A stretch of DNA of 9,232 nucleotides from positions 1 through 9,232 of the forward strand of contig SVIK01000060.1 of NCBI GenBank assembly GCA_015069525.1, given 5' to 3'. The position numbers and the translations under genes were made by a program. The notes under the pieces were generated by a model. The model did not search any database. It was not told where the DNA came from and saw only the letters and a program-made list of their open reading frames with translations. Below are positions 1 through 5,380 of this stretch, piece by piece (the stretch's first letter is position 1; each line of letters starts with the position of its first letter). Origin of the DNA: Clostridiales bacterium (lineage in GTDB: Bacteria > Bacillota > Clostridia > Christensenellales > Borkfalkiaceae).

Positions 1-117
1 TGCTTGTCGTTGTGCCTCGTTGGCGCGGTCTTTATCACGCAACGATTTTACAAGCAAAAAGGCATAAAAGTTTACGGCTAAAATATAACAAATAAGCAAA
101 ACGTATAAGATAATCAT
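1..117 (-). CDS. Possible N-terminal fragment of a small membrane protein, divergent from purH
   Basis: A minus-strand frame starting at the ATG at 117 stays open to the window edge and gives 39 residues: a hydrophobic segment (about residues 2-23, ending in LAVNFYAFLLV) followed by a strongly charged stretch rich in R, K, D and E. This is the pattern of a first transmembrane helix followed by a cytosolic loop. It vaguely recalls the start of DUF1294-like small membrane proteins, but that comparison is from memory and weak. An in-frame ATG at 168 would add 17 hydrophobic residues but has no ribosome binding site; the ATG at 117 has only a distant GGA (130-132). A competing reading exists on the plus strand (1-81), which could be the C-terminal end of another membrane protein. 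The sequence does not settle which is real. Confidence 0.35.
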   Translation of the reverse strand, partial: MIILYVLLICYILAVNFYAFLLVKSLRDKDRANEAQRQA

Positions 118-154
118 ATTCGTATTTTGTCCAAAAAAGAGTAAAAAAAATAAC

Positions 155-159
155 AGAGG
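155..159 (+). promoter_or_regulatory. purH ribosome binding site
   Basis: AGAGG lies 10 bases before the purH ATG at 170, a slightly long spacing. I found no convincing -35/-10 pair in 1-154, so the purH promoter is either atypical or upstream of the window. Confidence 0.6.
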
Positions 160-169
160 TATATACATT

Positions 170-1711
170 ATGAAAAAAAGAGCACTTGTAAGCGTATCCG
201 ACAAAACGGGCATTGTGGATTTTTGTAAGCGTTTGATTGCTTGCGATTTCGAAATTATTTCGACGGGTGGCACGGCAAAAGCGTTGAAAGACGCAGGGCT
301 TCCTGTAATCGGCATCAGCGAACTTACGGGTTTTCCCGAATGTTTGGACGGTCGAGTAAAGACGTTGCACCCCATCGTGCACGCAGGTCTTCTTGCTATG
401 CGTTCCAATCCCGAGCACATGGCACAGCTTGAAAAATTGAACATCAACACAATCGACGTGGTTGCTGTCAACTTGTATCCGTTCAAGGCAACGATTTCTA
501 AGCCGGGTGTGCTCTTTGAAGATGCGGTAGAGAATATCGACATCGGTGGCCCTACGATGATTCGCGCGGCAGCGAAAAACTATCAAGACGTAGCGGTTGT
601 CGTTGACCCGAAGGATTATGAAAGAGTGCTTTCCGAATTGGAAGCAGGCGCAATCACGCTTGAAACCAAGAAATATTTGCAATACAAAGTATTCGCGCAT
701 ACGGCTGTGTACGATAGTATGATTTCCAACTACCTTGCGCAACAGCTTGGTATCCGTTATCCCGACAGCATCACGTTTGCGTATGAAAAGGCGCAAGATA
801 TGCGTTATGGCGAAAACCCTCACCAAGGCGCTTCCTATTACAGCGAAGAATTTATCCGCGCGGGTTCGCTTTCCAAGGCGAAACAGCTTTGGGGAAAAGA
901 ACTTTCCTATAACAACATCAACGACGCAAACGGCGCGTTGGAACTTGTAAAAGAGTTTGGCGACCAACCTTGCGTAGTGGCTTGTAAGCACGCAAATCCT
1001 TGCGGGGTAGGCACGGGCAACAGCATTTACGAAGCGTACGTAAAGGCGTATGAAAGCGACCCTGTTTCCGTATTTGGTGGCATTTTGGCAATCAACGGCA
1101 TCGTAGACGAAGCAACGGCAACGGAAATCAATAAAATTTTCATTGAAATCGTTATTGCGGAGGGCTACACCGAAGGTGCTCTTGAAATTTTGAAAGTGAA
1201 AAAGAATATTCGTCTTTTGGAATTGCCTGACATCAAGGCACATAGAGAGGACACGGCGTACGATATGAAGAAAGTGTACGGTGGGTTGCTTATTCAAGAT
1301 TACGACAATACGTTGTTTGCGGAAGAAAACTTGAAAGTAGTGACGAAGCGCGCACCTACGGAAGAAGAAATGAAGGCGTTGCTTTTCAACTGGAAAGTGG
1401 TTAAGCATACCAAATCGAACGCTATTGTCGTAGGTAAAGCGGATAGAACGACGGGTATCGGTATGGGACAAACCAATCGTATTTGGGCGGCGCAACAAGC
1501 GATTGAACACGCTGGTGAAGAAGTTAAGGGTTCCGTTATGGCAAGCGACGCGTTCTTCCCGTTCCCCGATTGCGTAGAGGAATGTGTAAAGGCAGGTATT
1601 ACGGCAATCGTACAACCTGGTGGAAGCATTAAAGACCAACTTTCTATCGATGCTTGCGATGCGGCAGGTATCGCGATGATTTTCGTTGGCGAAAGACATT
1701 TCAAACACTAA
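170..1711 (+). CDS. purH: Bifunctional AICAR transformylase / IMP cyclohydrolase
   Basis: This enzyme carries out the last two steps of purine synthesis: 10-formyl-THF-dependent formylation of AICAR to FAICAR, then ring closure to IMP. The 513-residue length is typical. The N-terminal MGS-like cyclohydrolase domain (about 1-145) shows SVSDKTGIVDF, STGGTAKAL and GRVKTLHP followed by HAGLLA. The transformylase domain shows GGPTMIRAAAKN, RYGENPHQ, SYNNINDANGALELV and the catalytic KHANPCG (Lys273-His274). The C-terminal motifs KSNAIVV, SDAFFPFPD, QPGGS and the terminal RHFKH are all present, so the gene is intact. It is a stand-alone gene here: none of the usual pur neighbours is visible downstream, where the next gene converges on it across a strong terminator. 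The start is supported by the family N-terminus (MKKRALVSVSDKTG) and the AGAGG at 155-159. Confidence 0.98.
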   Translation: MKKRALVSVSDKTGIVDFCKRLIACDFEIISTGGTAKALKDAGLPVIGISELTGFPECLDGRVKTLHPIVHAGLLAMRSNPEHMAQLEKLNINTIDVVAVNLYPFKATISKPGVLFEDAVENIDIGGPTMIRAAAKNYQDVAVVVDPKDYERVLSELEAGAITLETKKYLQYKVFAHTAVYDSMISNYLAQQLGIRYPDSITFAYEKAQDMRYGENPHQGASYYSEEFIRAGSLSKAKQLWGKELSYNNINDANGALELVKEFGDQPCVVACKHANPCGVGTGNSIYEAYVKAYESDPVSVFGGILAINGIVDEATATEINKIFIEIVIAEGYTEGALEILKVKKNIRLLELPDIKAHREDTAYDMKKVYGGLLIQDYDNTLFAEENLKVVTKRAPTEEEMKALLFNWKVVKHTKSNAIVVGKADRTTGIGMGQTNRIWAAQQAIEHAGEEVKGSVMASDAFFPFPDCVEECVKAGITAIVQPGGSIKDQLSIDACDAAGIAMIFVGERHFKH

Positions 1712-1719
1712 TTGACAAT

Positions 1720-1754
1720 AAAAAAGCCTCGCAGATTTCTGCGAGGCTTTTTTT
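1720..1754. terminator. Bidirectional Rho-independent terminator between purH and the TSCPD gene
   Basis: A perfect 15-bp stem (1720-1734 with 1739-1753, loop ATTT) has a GC-rich core GCCTCGCAG/CTGCGAGGC. It is flanked by an A-run on one side and a T-run on the other, so it can end transcription from both converging units. It starts 8 bases after the purH stop and ends 9 bases from the TSCPD stop. Confidence 0.95.
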
Positions 1755-1762
1755 ATAAAAAT

Positions 1763-2020
1763 TTAATTTTCAGATTTACGAGCTTTATATTCAGCAATGG
1801 CTTTTGCAAGCTGGTCGGGACAAGAGGTGTTGCCCTTACAACGTACGCCTTTTAAAATGGCTTCAATTTCATCGATGTCTTTGCCTTCGACAAGGCGTGC
1901 AATACCTTGCAAGTTGCCACTACAACCGCCGATAAAACGTACGTTATGTATTTTGTTTTCGCTATCAACCTCAAAAAGGATTTGTCTGGAACAAGTTCCA
2001 ATGGGGGAATAAGTAAACAT
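1763..2020 (-). CDS. Small TSCPD-domain protein (TIGR03905-like, four cysteines)
   Basis: This 85-residue protein has the hallmark TSCPDQLAKAI near its C-terminus and a four-cysteine pattern: Cys10 (SPIGTC), Cys33 (GGCSGNLQGI), Cys61 and Cys67 (CKGNTSC). It matches the stand-alone TSCPD family that is common in Clostridia and related to the C-terminal tail domain of some vitamin B12-dependent ribonucleotide reductases. The four cysteines suggest metal binding or a redox role, but no function is established for the stand-alone form. The ATG at 2020 is set by GGAGGA (2029-2034) 8 bases upstream. It lies 39 bases downstream of the DUF4364 gene on the same strand with no terminator between, so the two are probably co-transcribed. 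Confidence 0.9.
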   Translation of the reverse strand: MFTYSPIGTCSRQILFEVDSENKIHNVRFIGGCSGNLQGIARLVEGKDIDEIEAILKGVRCKGNTSCPDQLAKAIAEYKARKSEN

Positions 2021-2059
2021 AATAATCGTCCTCCTATTGTTTGTATATAAGATAATTTC

Positions 2060-2587
2060 TTAGTCTACGAGCGTATCGTAAACGGCGGAATATAATTCCG
2101 AAGCTTTGCTTTCCCAATTTTTATAGATATGTTGCGCAGTCTTTTTATCAGGCACGACAAATTTGAGCTCGACCATCGGTTGAACGGGCGCAAGAATTTT
2201 CAAAAAGACGGTATACGTGCCGTCTACGTTTTGATAATAGTCGGCTTTGCACTCCTGCCTATTGCGAAGTTTACCGCTGTTTTTCTTAATAAAAGCGGAA
2301 ATTTCCTCTCGAATACTTTTTGGAATATTGATATAGAAATTGCTTAAACTTTCCCTGCCGTCGCTCGTAATCGTGTAAAGAGGTTCTTCATCAGCGGAAG
2401 AAATGCGACAAAGGAAACCGTCGTCCAAAAGACGGGGGAGAAGCTCGATACAATCCATATAATTAAGCCAATTATTCCCCGCTGTGCACATTTCTATAAT
2501 CGTGCGTTGAGAAAGCGCGCTTTCCATTTTATCAAAAACGAAAAGCACGATTAACTTATTGACGGACGTTTCACCTTGTATTTGCAT
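2060..2587 (-). CDS. DUF4364 family protein, probable winged-helix regulator
   Basis: This 175-residue protein is predicted to be soluble. Residues from about 10 to 80 (NKLIVLFVFDKMESALSQRT, then a LPRLLDDGFL segment and YTITSDGRESLSNF) have the spacing of a winged helix: helices, then a beta wing ending in the 'T.DGRE.L' turn seen in PadR/MarR-like regulators. The C-terminal half (IPKSIREEI, ADYYQNVDGTYTV, ELKFVVPDKKTAQ, NW.SKA) matches the DUF4364 family as I know it. The frame could be extended upstream by 52 codons to 2743, but AAGGAG 9 bases before the ATG at 2587 and the family N-terminus fix the shorter start. DNA binding is inferred from fold resemblance, not shown. It is the first gene of the unit with the TSCPD gene and has its own promoter at 2703-2731. 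Confidence 0.9.
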   Translation of the reverse strand: MQIQGETSVNKLIVLFVFDKMESALSQRTIIEMCTAGNNWLNYMDCIELLPRLLDDGFLCRISSADEEPLYTITSDGRESLSNFYINIPKSIREEISAFIKKNSGKLRNRQECKADYYQNVDGTYTVFLKILAPVQPMVELKFVVPDKKTAQHIYKNWESKASELYSAVYDTLVD

Positions 2588-2596
2588 TTGTAATAG

Positions 2597-2630
2597 CTCC
2601 TTTTGCCGTGACGTGATACCCAAGCAAAAG
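2597..2630 (-). promoter_or_regulatory. DUF4364 ribosome binding site and a helix that could cover it
   Basis: Read on the minus strand, CTTTTGC (2630-2624) can pair with GCAAAAG (2606-2600), a 7-bp helix with a 17-base loop. The 3' arm runs into the AAAGGAG ribosome binding site (2603-2597) and would hide most of it. The pairing is visible in the sequence; a control role is inference. Confidence 0.4.
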
Positions 2631-2660
2631 CACACAGGCTCGGGGAAATACTTCATAGAT

Positions 2661-2690
2661 AAAAAAGACGGGGCGGAACCCCATTTTTTT
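2661..2690. terminator. Terminator-like hairpin in the DUF4364 leader
   Basis: GGGG (2670-2673) and CCCC (2679-2682) form a short stem with loop CGGAA, flanked by A6 (2661-2666) and T7 (2684-2690). This gives a U-tract after the stem on either strand. On the minus strand it lies within the first ~40 bases of the predicted transcript, so it could be an attenuator. On the plus strand it could stop antisense read-through towards the NUDIX promoter. The 4-bp GC core is short. Confidence 0.5.
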
Positions 2691-2702
2691 GCAAGTGTGT
2701 AT

Positions 2703-2731
2703 ATTATACATAAAATTTTGCGGAAAATCAA
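2703..2731 (-). promoter_or_regulatory. Promoter of the DUF4364-TSCPD unit
   Basis: On the minus strand there is TTGATT (2731-2726), a 17-base spacer and a perfect TATAAT (2708-2703). Transcription would start near 2696, giving a leader of about 110 bases before the ATG at 2587. Confidence 0.75.
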
Positions 2732-2750
2732 GATATTTTGCAAAAATAAT

Positions 2751-2778
2751 TTGCGAAATTTTTTATTTGTGCTATAAT
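2751..2778 (+). promoter_or_regulatory. Promoter of the NUDIX gene
   Basis: TTGCGA (2751-2756), a 16-base spacer and TATAAT (2773-2778), with a TG (2770-2771) one base before the -10 as in extended -10 promoters. Its -35 is 19 bases from the -35 of the divergent DUF4364 promoter. Confidence 0.75.
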
Positions 2779-2833
2779 GATAAGAAAAAAAGGGAAAAGT
2801 TGTTTATTTTGTCTTTTCGCGTAGAGGTTGATA

Positions 2834-3361
2834 ATGGACTTTGTGGAAAAAACGATAAAAAAGAATTACGTATATAAGGGAAAAATTCTCACGCTTCGTA
2901 AAGACGACGCGCTCCTTCCTAACGGTGAGCCGTGTATTCGGGAAATTATTGAGCACAGCGGTGGCGCGTGCGCGTTATATATGGAAGGAGATAAGGTATT
3001 GTTCGTTCGTCAATACCGATATGCTTACGGGGAAAGTATTTACGAATTGCCTGCGGGGAAATTAGAACCACACGAGGACCCGATGCTTACGGCGAAAAGG
3101 GAATTAGAGGAAGAAACGGGCATAACGGCAGGGCGGTTAGAGCTGTTATACGTAGCATATCCTTCGCCTGGATACACCGACGAAAAGATTTATATTTATC
3201 GTGCGTTTGACGGTGAAAAAACGCAAAGACACCTTGACGAAGGGGAGTTTGTCGACGTGGTTTGGATTCCGGTTGATAAGGTGAAAAACATGCTGAAAAA
3301 TGGGGAGATAAAAGACGCGAAGACGATAATCGCATTGCAACAATATTTTATAAATGGATAA
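2834..3361 (+). CDS. NUDIX hydrolase, ADP-ribose pyrophosphatase type
   Basis: This 175-residue cytosolic enzyme probably hydrolyses ADP-ribose (or a related nucleoside diphosphate sugar) to AMP and a sugar phosphate, clearing a reactive NAD breakdown product. The NUDIX box is complete: Gly75, Glu81, then RELEEETGI (Arg89-Ile97), matching Gx5Ex7REUxEExGU, with the catalytic and metal-binding glutamates in place. Upstream, VRQYRYAYGESIYELPAGK is the usual entry to the box in ADP-ribose pyrophosphatases, and YPSPGYTDEKIYIY after it is the segment often seen in the NudF-like group. The start is the ATG at 2834, since AGAGG (2823-2827) sits 6 bases upstream; the in-frame TTG at 2828 directly abuts that site and is unlikely. 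It is a single-gene unit with its own promoter and terminator. Substrate is inferred from family resemblance. Confidence 0.94.
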   Translation: MDFVEKTIKKNYVYKGKILTLRKDDALLPNGEPCIREIIEHSGGACALYMEGDKVLFVRQYRYAYGESIYELPAGKLEPHEDPMLTAKRELEEETGITAGRLELLYVAYPSPGYTDEKIYIYRAFDGEKTQRHLDEGEFVDVVWIPVDKVKNMLKNGEIKDAKTIIALQQYFING

Positions 3362-3367
3362 ACGGAT

Positions 3368-3403
3368 AAAAACGTGGGGACGGAAACCGTCCCCACGTTT
3401 TTT
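3368..3403. terminator. Bidirectional terminator between the NUDIX gene and the cysteine-rich gene
   Basis: A perfect stem of 13 bp or more (core GTGGGGACGG at 3374-3383 with CCGTCCCCAC at 3387-3396, loop AAA) is extended by A/T pairs to about 16 bp and flanked by A- and T-runs. It serves both converging genes: it begins 7 bases after the NUDIX stop and ends about 40 bases from the stop of the minus-strand gene. Confidence 0.95.
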
Positions 3404-3442
3404 GCTGTACGCATAGAGATAAAAAATAAAGGAGAAAAAAGA

Positions 3443-3661
3443 TTAACGGCACTTAGAACAGCCACAATCACAGCAATTGCATGCGGGTGCAAGAATTGCG
3501 GAAAGCGTACCGTTTTTATATAAGCAATAGAGCAAAGCAACCAAAATGGGAAGACCGCAACCGCTGAAAATATTCGAGCAGAAAATCCCGTCTTTCGAGC
3601 CGAGTACGAGCAACGCAATGAGAATCCAAAGGGTGGTATTTCCCGATAAACAACAATTCAT
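3443..3661 (-). CDS. Small cysteine-rich membrane protein
   Basis: This 72-residue protein contains 11 cysteines: a CC pair at residues 3-4, single cysteines at 28, 35 and 46, and a C-terminal cluster ACNCCDCGCSKCR with six. There are two likely membrane segments, about residues 10-21 and 37-50, so the cysteine-dense tail would sit just outside the bilayer. The gene is supported by a very strong AGGAGG (3672-3667) 5 bases before the ATG, a structured leader, and a shared terminator downstream. Its composition resembles the short Cys/Gly-rich membrane peptides sometimes annotated in Clostridia as 'chorion class high-cysteine' proteins, which have no known function. Metal binding or a spore/envelope role is possible but not shown. 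Confidence 0.72.
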   Translation of the reverse strand: MNCCLSGNTTLWILIALLVLGSKDGIFCSNIFSGCGLPILVALLYCLYKNGTLSAILAPACNCCDCGCSKCR

Positions 3662-3666
3662 AAAAA

Positions 3667-3728
3667 CCTCCTGTGTTAGCCGCAGGGGATATGTAAAATC
3701 GATTTTTTAATCGGATAATGACCTGCGG
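3667..3728 (-). promoter_or_regulatory. Structured leader of the cysteine-rich gene
   Basis: On the minus strand CCGCAGG (3728-3722) pairs perfectly with CCTGCGG (3686-3680), enclosing a smaller hairpin CGATT/AATCG (3713-3709 with 3704-3700). The 3' arm ends 7 bases before the AGGAGG ribosome binding site. The CCTG of that arm could instead pair with CAGG (3673-3670), which overlaps the ribosome binding site, so two exclusive folds can be drawn. I do not recognise a known riboswitch class. Confidence 0.4.
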
Positions 3729-3824
3729 TTTTGTCTTTCTATTACATAATATTCTTTGTTGCATACTTTTGTGAGAAAAAACAAGGAAAAACGGAAGAAA
3801 AAGCGAAAAACGACTGTCATTTTG

Positions 3825-3853
3825 TTGATTAAATAAAAAAAATGCGTTATAAT
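3825..3853 (+). promoter_or_regulatory. Promoter of the ECF S component-coaX unit
   Basis: TTGATT (3825-3830), a 17-base spacer and a perfect TATAAT (3848-3853). Transcription would start near 3860, giving a 5' leader of about 100 bases. The same TTGATT-17-TATAAT arrangement is used for the DUF4364 gene. Confidence 0.8.
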
Positions 3854-3861
3854 AATTGTAT

Positions 3862-3906
3862 GCGCTTGGAGAATACGGCTTTGCCGATTCTACCGTTAAA
3901 AAGTGC
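3862..3906 (+). promoter_or_regulatory. Leader hairpin with internal loop upstream of the S component
   Basis: The predicted transcript begins with a two-part stem. The outer helix GCGCTT/AAGTGC (3862-3867 with 3901-3906) has one G-U pair. After an internal loop (GGA opposite TACCGTTAAA) comes the inner helix GAAT-CGGC/GCCG-ATTC (3871-3879 with 3883-3890), with a bulged A at 3875 and loop TTT. Compact structure at the very 5' end of a vitamin-transport transcript suggests a regulatory element. No known riboswitch consensus was recognised. Confidence 0.4.
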
Positions 3907-3960
3907 AAATACATTTTTTATCTGCGGGTATCTTTTAGAAGAACTCGATGGAGGTTTATC

Positions 3961-4554
3961 ATGAGGCGTTCTACGGCGCACACAGTTGCCTTTATAGGCA
4001 TTATGACGGCGTTAATGGCCGTTATCCTTACGTTAGAGACGTACGTTTTTATTTACTTTATTAAACCGTCTCCTGCGTTTTTATCTATTCCGCTTTTTAT
4101 AGCATTGTCTATGTACGGCGATTGGAAGAGAAGCTTTATCGGTGGCACGATTTTCGGTTGTTGTTCCTTTATTTTATCTTTCGTCGTTGGGTACACGGTA
4201 TTTTATAATCCGTTGATTTCTATTCTTCCTCGCGCGATTGCAGGCGTGGCTGGGTATTGGATTTTACACGGACTTTCCCTTTTGTCGAAAGGCAAAGTTA
4301 AAGACGTTATTAGGGCAGTTTCAGCGGGCTTAACCGTTATATTGCACACAGTCTTGGTGCTTGGCGCAATGGAAATTTTTGCAACGGGCGGTGCGTTTTT
4401 TGATACCGTTTGGCAAACGATAGTCGGGGTAAACTTTATTGCGGAATTCGTTTGTGCCATTATTTTGACGCCAATTCTTGTGCGTGTTATGAAAAAATAT
4501 ACGAAAACGCCTGATGTTGTTCCGTTGAGAAAGCGTAAGGTGGCAGGTAAATAA
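3961..4554 (+). CDS. ECF transporter S component, probably for pantothenate
   Basis: This 197-residue integral membrane protein has about six hydrophobic segments (roughly 9-33, 38-52, 59-82, 84-105, 117-140, 148-177), the size and layout of ECF-transporter substrate-binding (S) subunits of the PF12822-like group, with the NPLISILPRAIAG segment typical of that fold. S components bind a vitamin and dock on a shared EcfT-EcfA-EcfA' energising module, which is not encoded here. The stop is 2 bases before coaX, so uptake of pantothenate (a PanT-type role) is the best guess; this rests on context rather than on residues I can identify. The start is fixed by GGAGG (3950-3954) 6 bases before the ATG. 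A 35-codon in-frame extension upstream has no ribosome binding site and overlaps the leader. The C-terminus is basic (LRKRKVAGK). Confidence 0.9.
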   Translation: MRRSTAHTVAFIGIMTALMAVILTLETYVFIYFIKPSPAFLSIPLFIALSMYGDWKRSFIGGTIFGCCSFILSFVVGYTVFYNPLISILPRAIAGVAGYWILHGLSLLSKGKVKDVIRAVSAGLTVILHTVLVLGAMEIFATGGAFFDTVWQTIVGVNFIAEFVCAIILTPILVRVMKKYTKTPDVVPLRKRKVAGK

Positions 4555-4556
4555 GT

Positions 4557-5339
4557 ATGATTATTTGTATTGATATTGGTAATACGAATATAAAATACGC
4601 CATTTATGAAAAGGACGATTTGAGATTTTCTTTTCGTGTGGCGACCGATTTGAAAAAAACCTCGGATGAGTACGGTGAACAGCTTACGGGCATGCTTACC
4701 TCCCAAGGCGTTGACGCCAAAGATATTACGGGCGGTATTATGTCGTCCGTCGTCCCTTCGCTTGATTACACGATAGAGAAGATGTGCGCGCTGTATCTCA
4801 GTATTCAGCCGTTGCATATTGCCCCTGGGCTTAAATCGGGGTTAAATATCCGTTGTGACGACGCAAGAGAAGTGGGGGCGGACAGAATTGTAAACTGTGT
4901 ATCTGCTATCGTGGAATACGGCGAAAATACGCCGATGATTGTTATTGATTTCGGTACGGCTACGACGTTTAATATTATCAGCGAGAAAAACGAATTTATC
5001 GGTGGCGTTATTGCACCGGGGATTAAAGGTTCGCTTGATTCGCTCGTCAACGGTACGGCAAAGCTTCCGCGTGTAGAGATAGAAGCGCCTCCGTCGGTTA
5101 TCGCGAAAAATACGGTGACGAATATGCAGGCGGGCATCGTTTTCGGTTTTGCAGGGCTTGTGGAATTTATCGTTAAAAAGATTAAAAAGGAATTAAAAAC
5201 GAACAACGTAAAAACGATTGCTACGGGCGGTTTCAGTACGATTATTTCTAAGGAAATCGAATGCATTGACGTTGTAGATAAATTACTCACTTTAAAGGGA
5301 TTGAAATATTTGTACAATCTCAATACGCAAGAAAAATAA
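4557..5339 (+). CDS. coaX: Type III pantothenate kinase
   Basis: This enzyme phosphorylates pantothenate to 4'-phosphopantothenate, the committed step of coenzyme A synthesis; the type III form is known to escape CoA feedback inhibition and usually needs a monovalent cation. The 260-residue length is typical. The ASKHA-fold motifs are present in order: DIGNTNIKYAIYE (Asp6-Thr10, phosphate binding), GADRIVN (107-113, with Asp109 at the catalytic position), IDFGTATTFNI (130-140), GGVIAPG (149-155) and a late ATGGFST. Its ATG lies 2 bases after the S-component stop, with only a weak AAGG-type site inside the upstream gene, so translational coupling is likely. The pairing points to an import-and-trap route for pantothenate. 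Confidence 0.96.
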   Translation: MIICIDIGNTNIKYAIYEKDDLRFSFRVATDLKKTSDEYGEQLTGMLTSQGVDAKDITGGIMSSVVPSLDYTIEKMCALYLSIQPLHIAPGLKSGLNIRCDDAREVGADRIVNCVSAIVEYGENTPMIVIDFGTATTFNIISEKNEFIGGVIAPGIKGSLDSLVNGTAKLPRVEIEAPPSVIAKNTVTNMQAGIVFGFAGLVEFIVKKIKKELKTNNVKTIATGGFSTIISKEIECIDVVDKLLTLKGLKYLYNLNTQEK

Positions 5340-5349
5340 AAGAAAGCAT

Positions 5350-5374
5350 AAAAAGTAAGACTTTTTGAAAGGAG
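5350..5374 (+). promoter_or_regulatory. coaX-hom gap: weak hairpin and hom ribosome binding site
   Basis: AAAAAGT and ACTTTTT (5350-5356, 5360-5366) form a 7-bp AT-rich inverted repeat, directly followed by AAAGGAG (5368-5374) 6 bases before the hom ATG. The ribosome binding site is strong; the hairpin is too weak to call a terminator, so hom may share a transcript with coaX. Confidence 0.5.
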
Positions 5375-5380
5375 CAAAAC

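Noticed and set aside
1..81. Plus-strand frame ending at the TAA at 79-81 that could be the C-terminus of a membrane protein
   Set aside because: Plausible (a hydrophobic stretch followed by a basic tail), but only 26 residues are visible and it competes with the minus-strand frame. It is kept as an alternative in the edge feature, not called.
35..1708. Long open frame on the minus strand opposite purH
   Set aside because: It mirrors purH, has no family signature and is rich in His, Arg and Phe, as expected for the antisense reading of a conserved gene. No ribosome binding site supports it.
1713..1718. TTGACA resembling a perfect -35 box after purH
   Set aside because: No -10 element at a usable distance; the position 17 bases downstream lies inside the terminator stem.
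2588..2743. 52-codon upstream extension of the DUF4364 gene
   Set aside because: The strong AAGGAG sits inside the extension and fits the ATG at 2587. The extension also covers the predicted leader and does not resemble the family.
3856..3960. 35-codon upstream extension of the S component, starting at a TTG
   Set aside because: It begins at the -10 box, before the predicted transcript start, and has no ribosome binding site. GGAGG at 3950-3954 fits the ATG at 3961.
3854..3960. Known riboswitch classes (TPP, purine, preQ1, THF, FMN) in the S-component leader
   Set aside because: None of the conserved core sequences I know for these classes is present in the right order, so it is reported only as an unclassified structured leader.
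4203..4817. Minus-strand open frame across the S component-coaX junction
   Set aside because: It is antisense to two well-supported genes, with no ribosome binding site and no recognisable domain.
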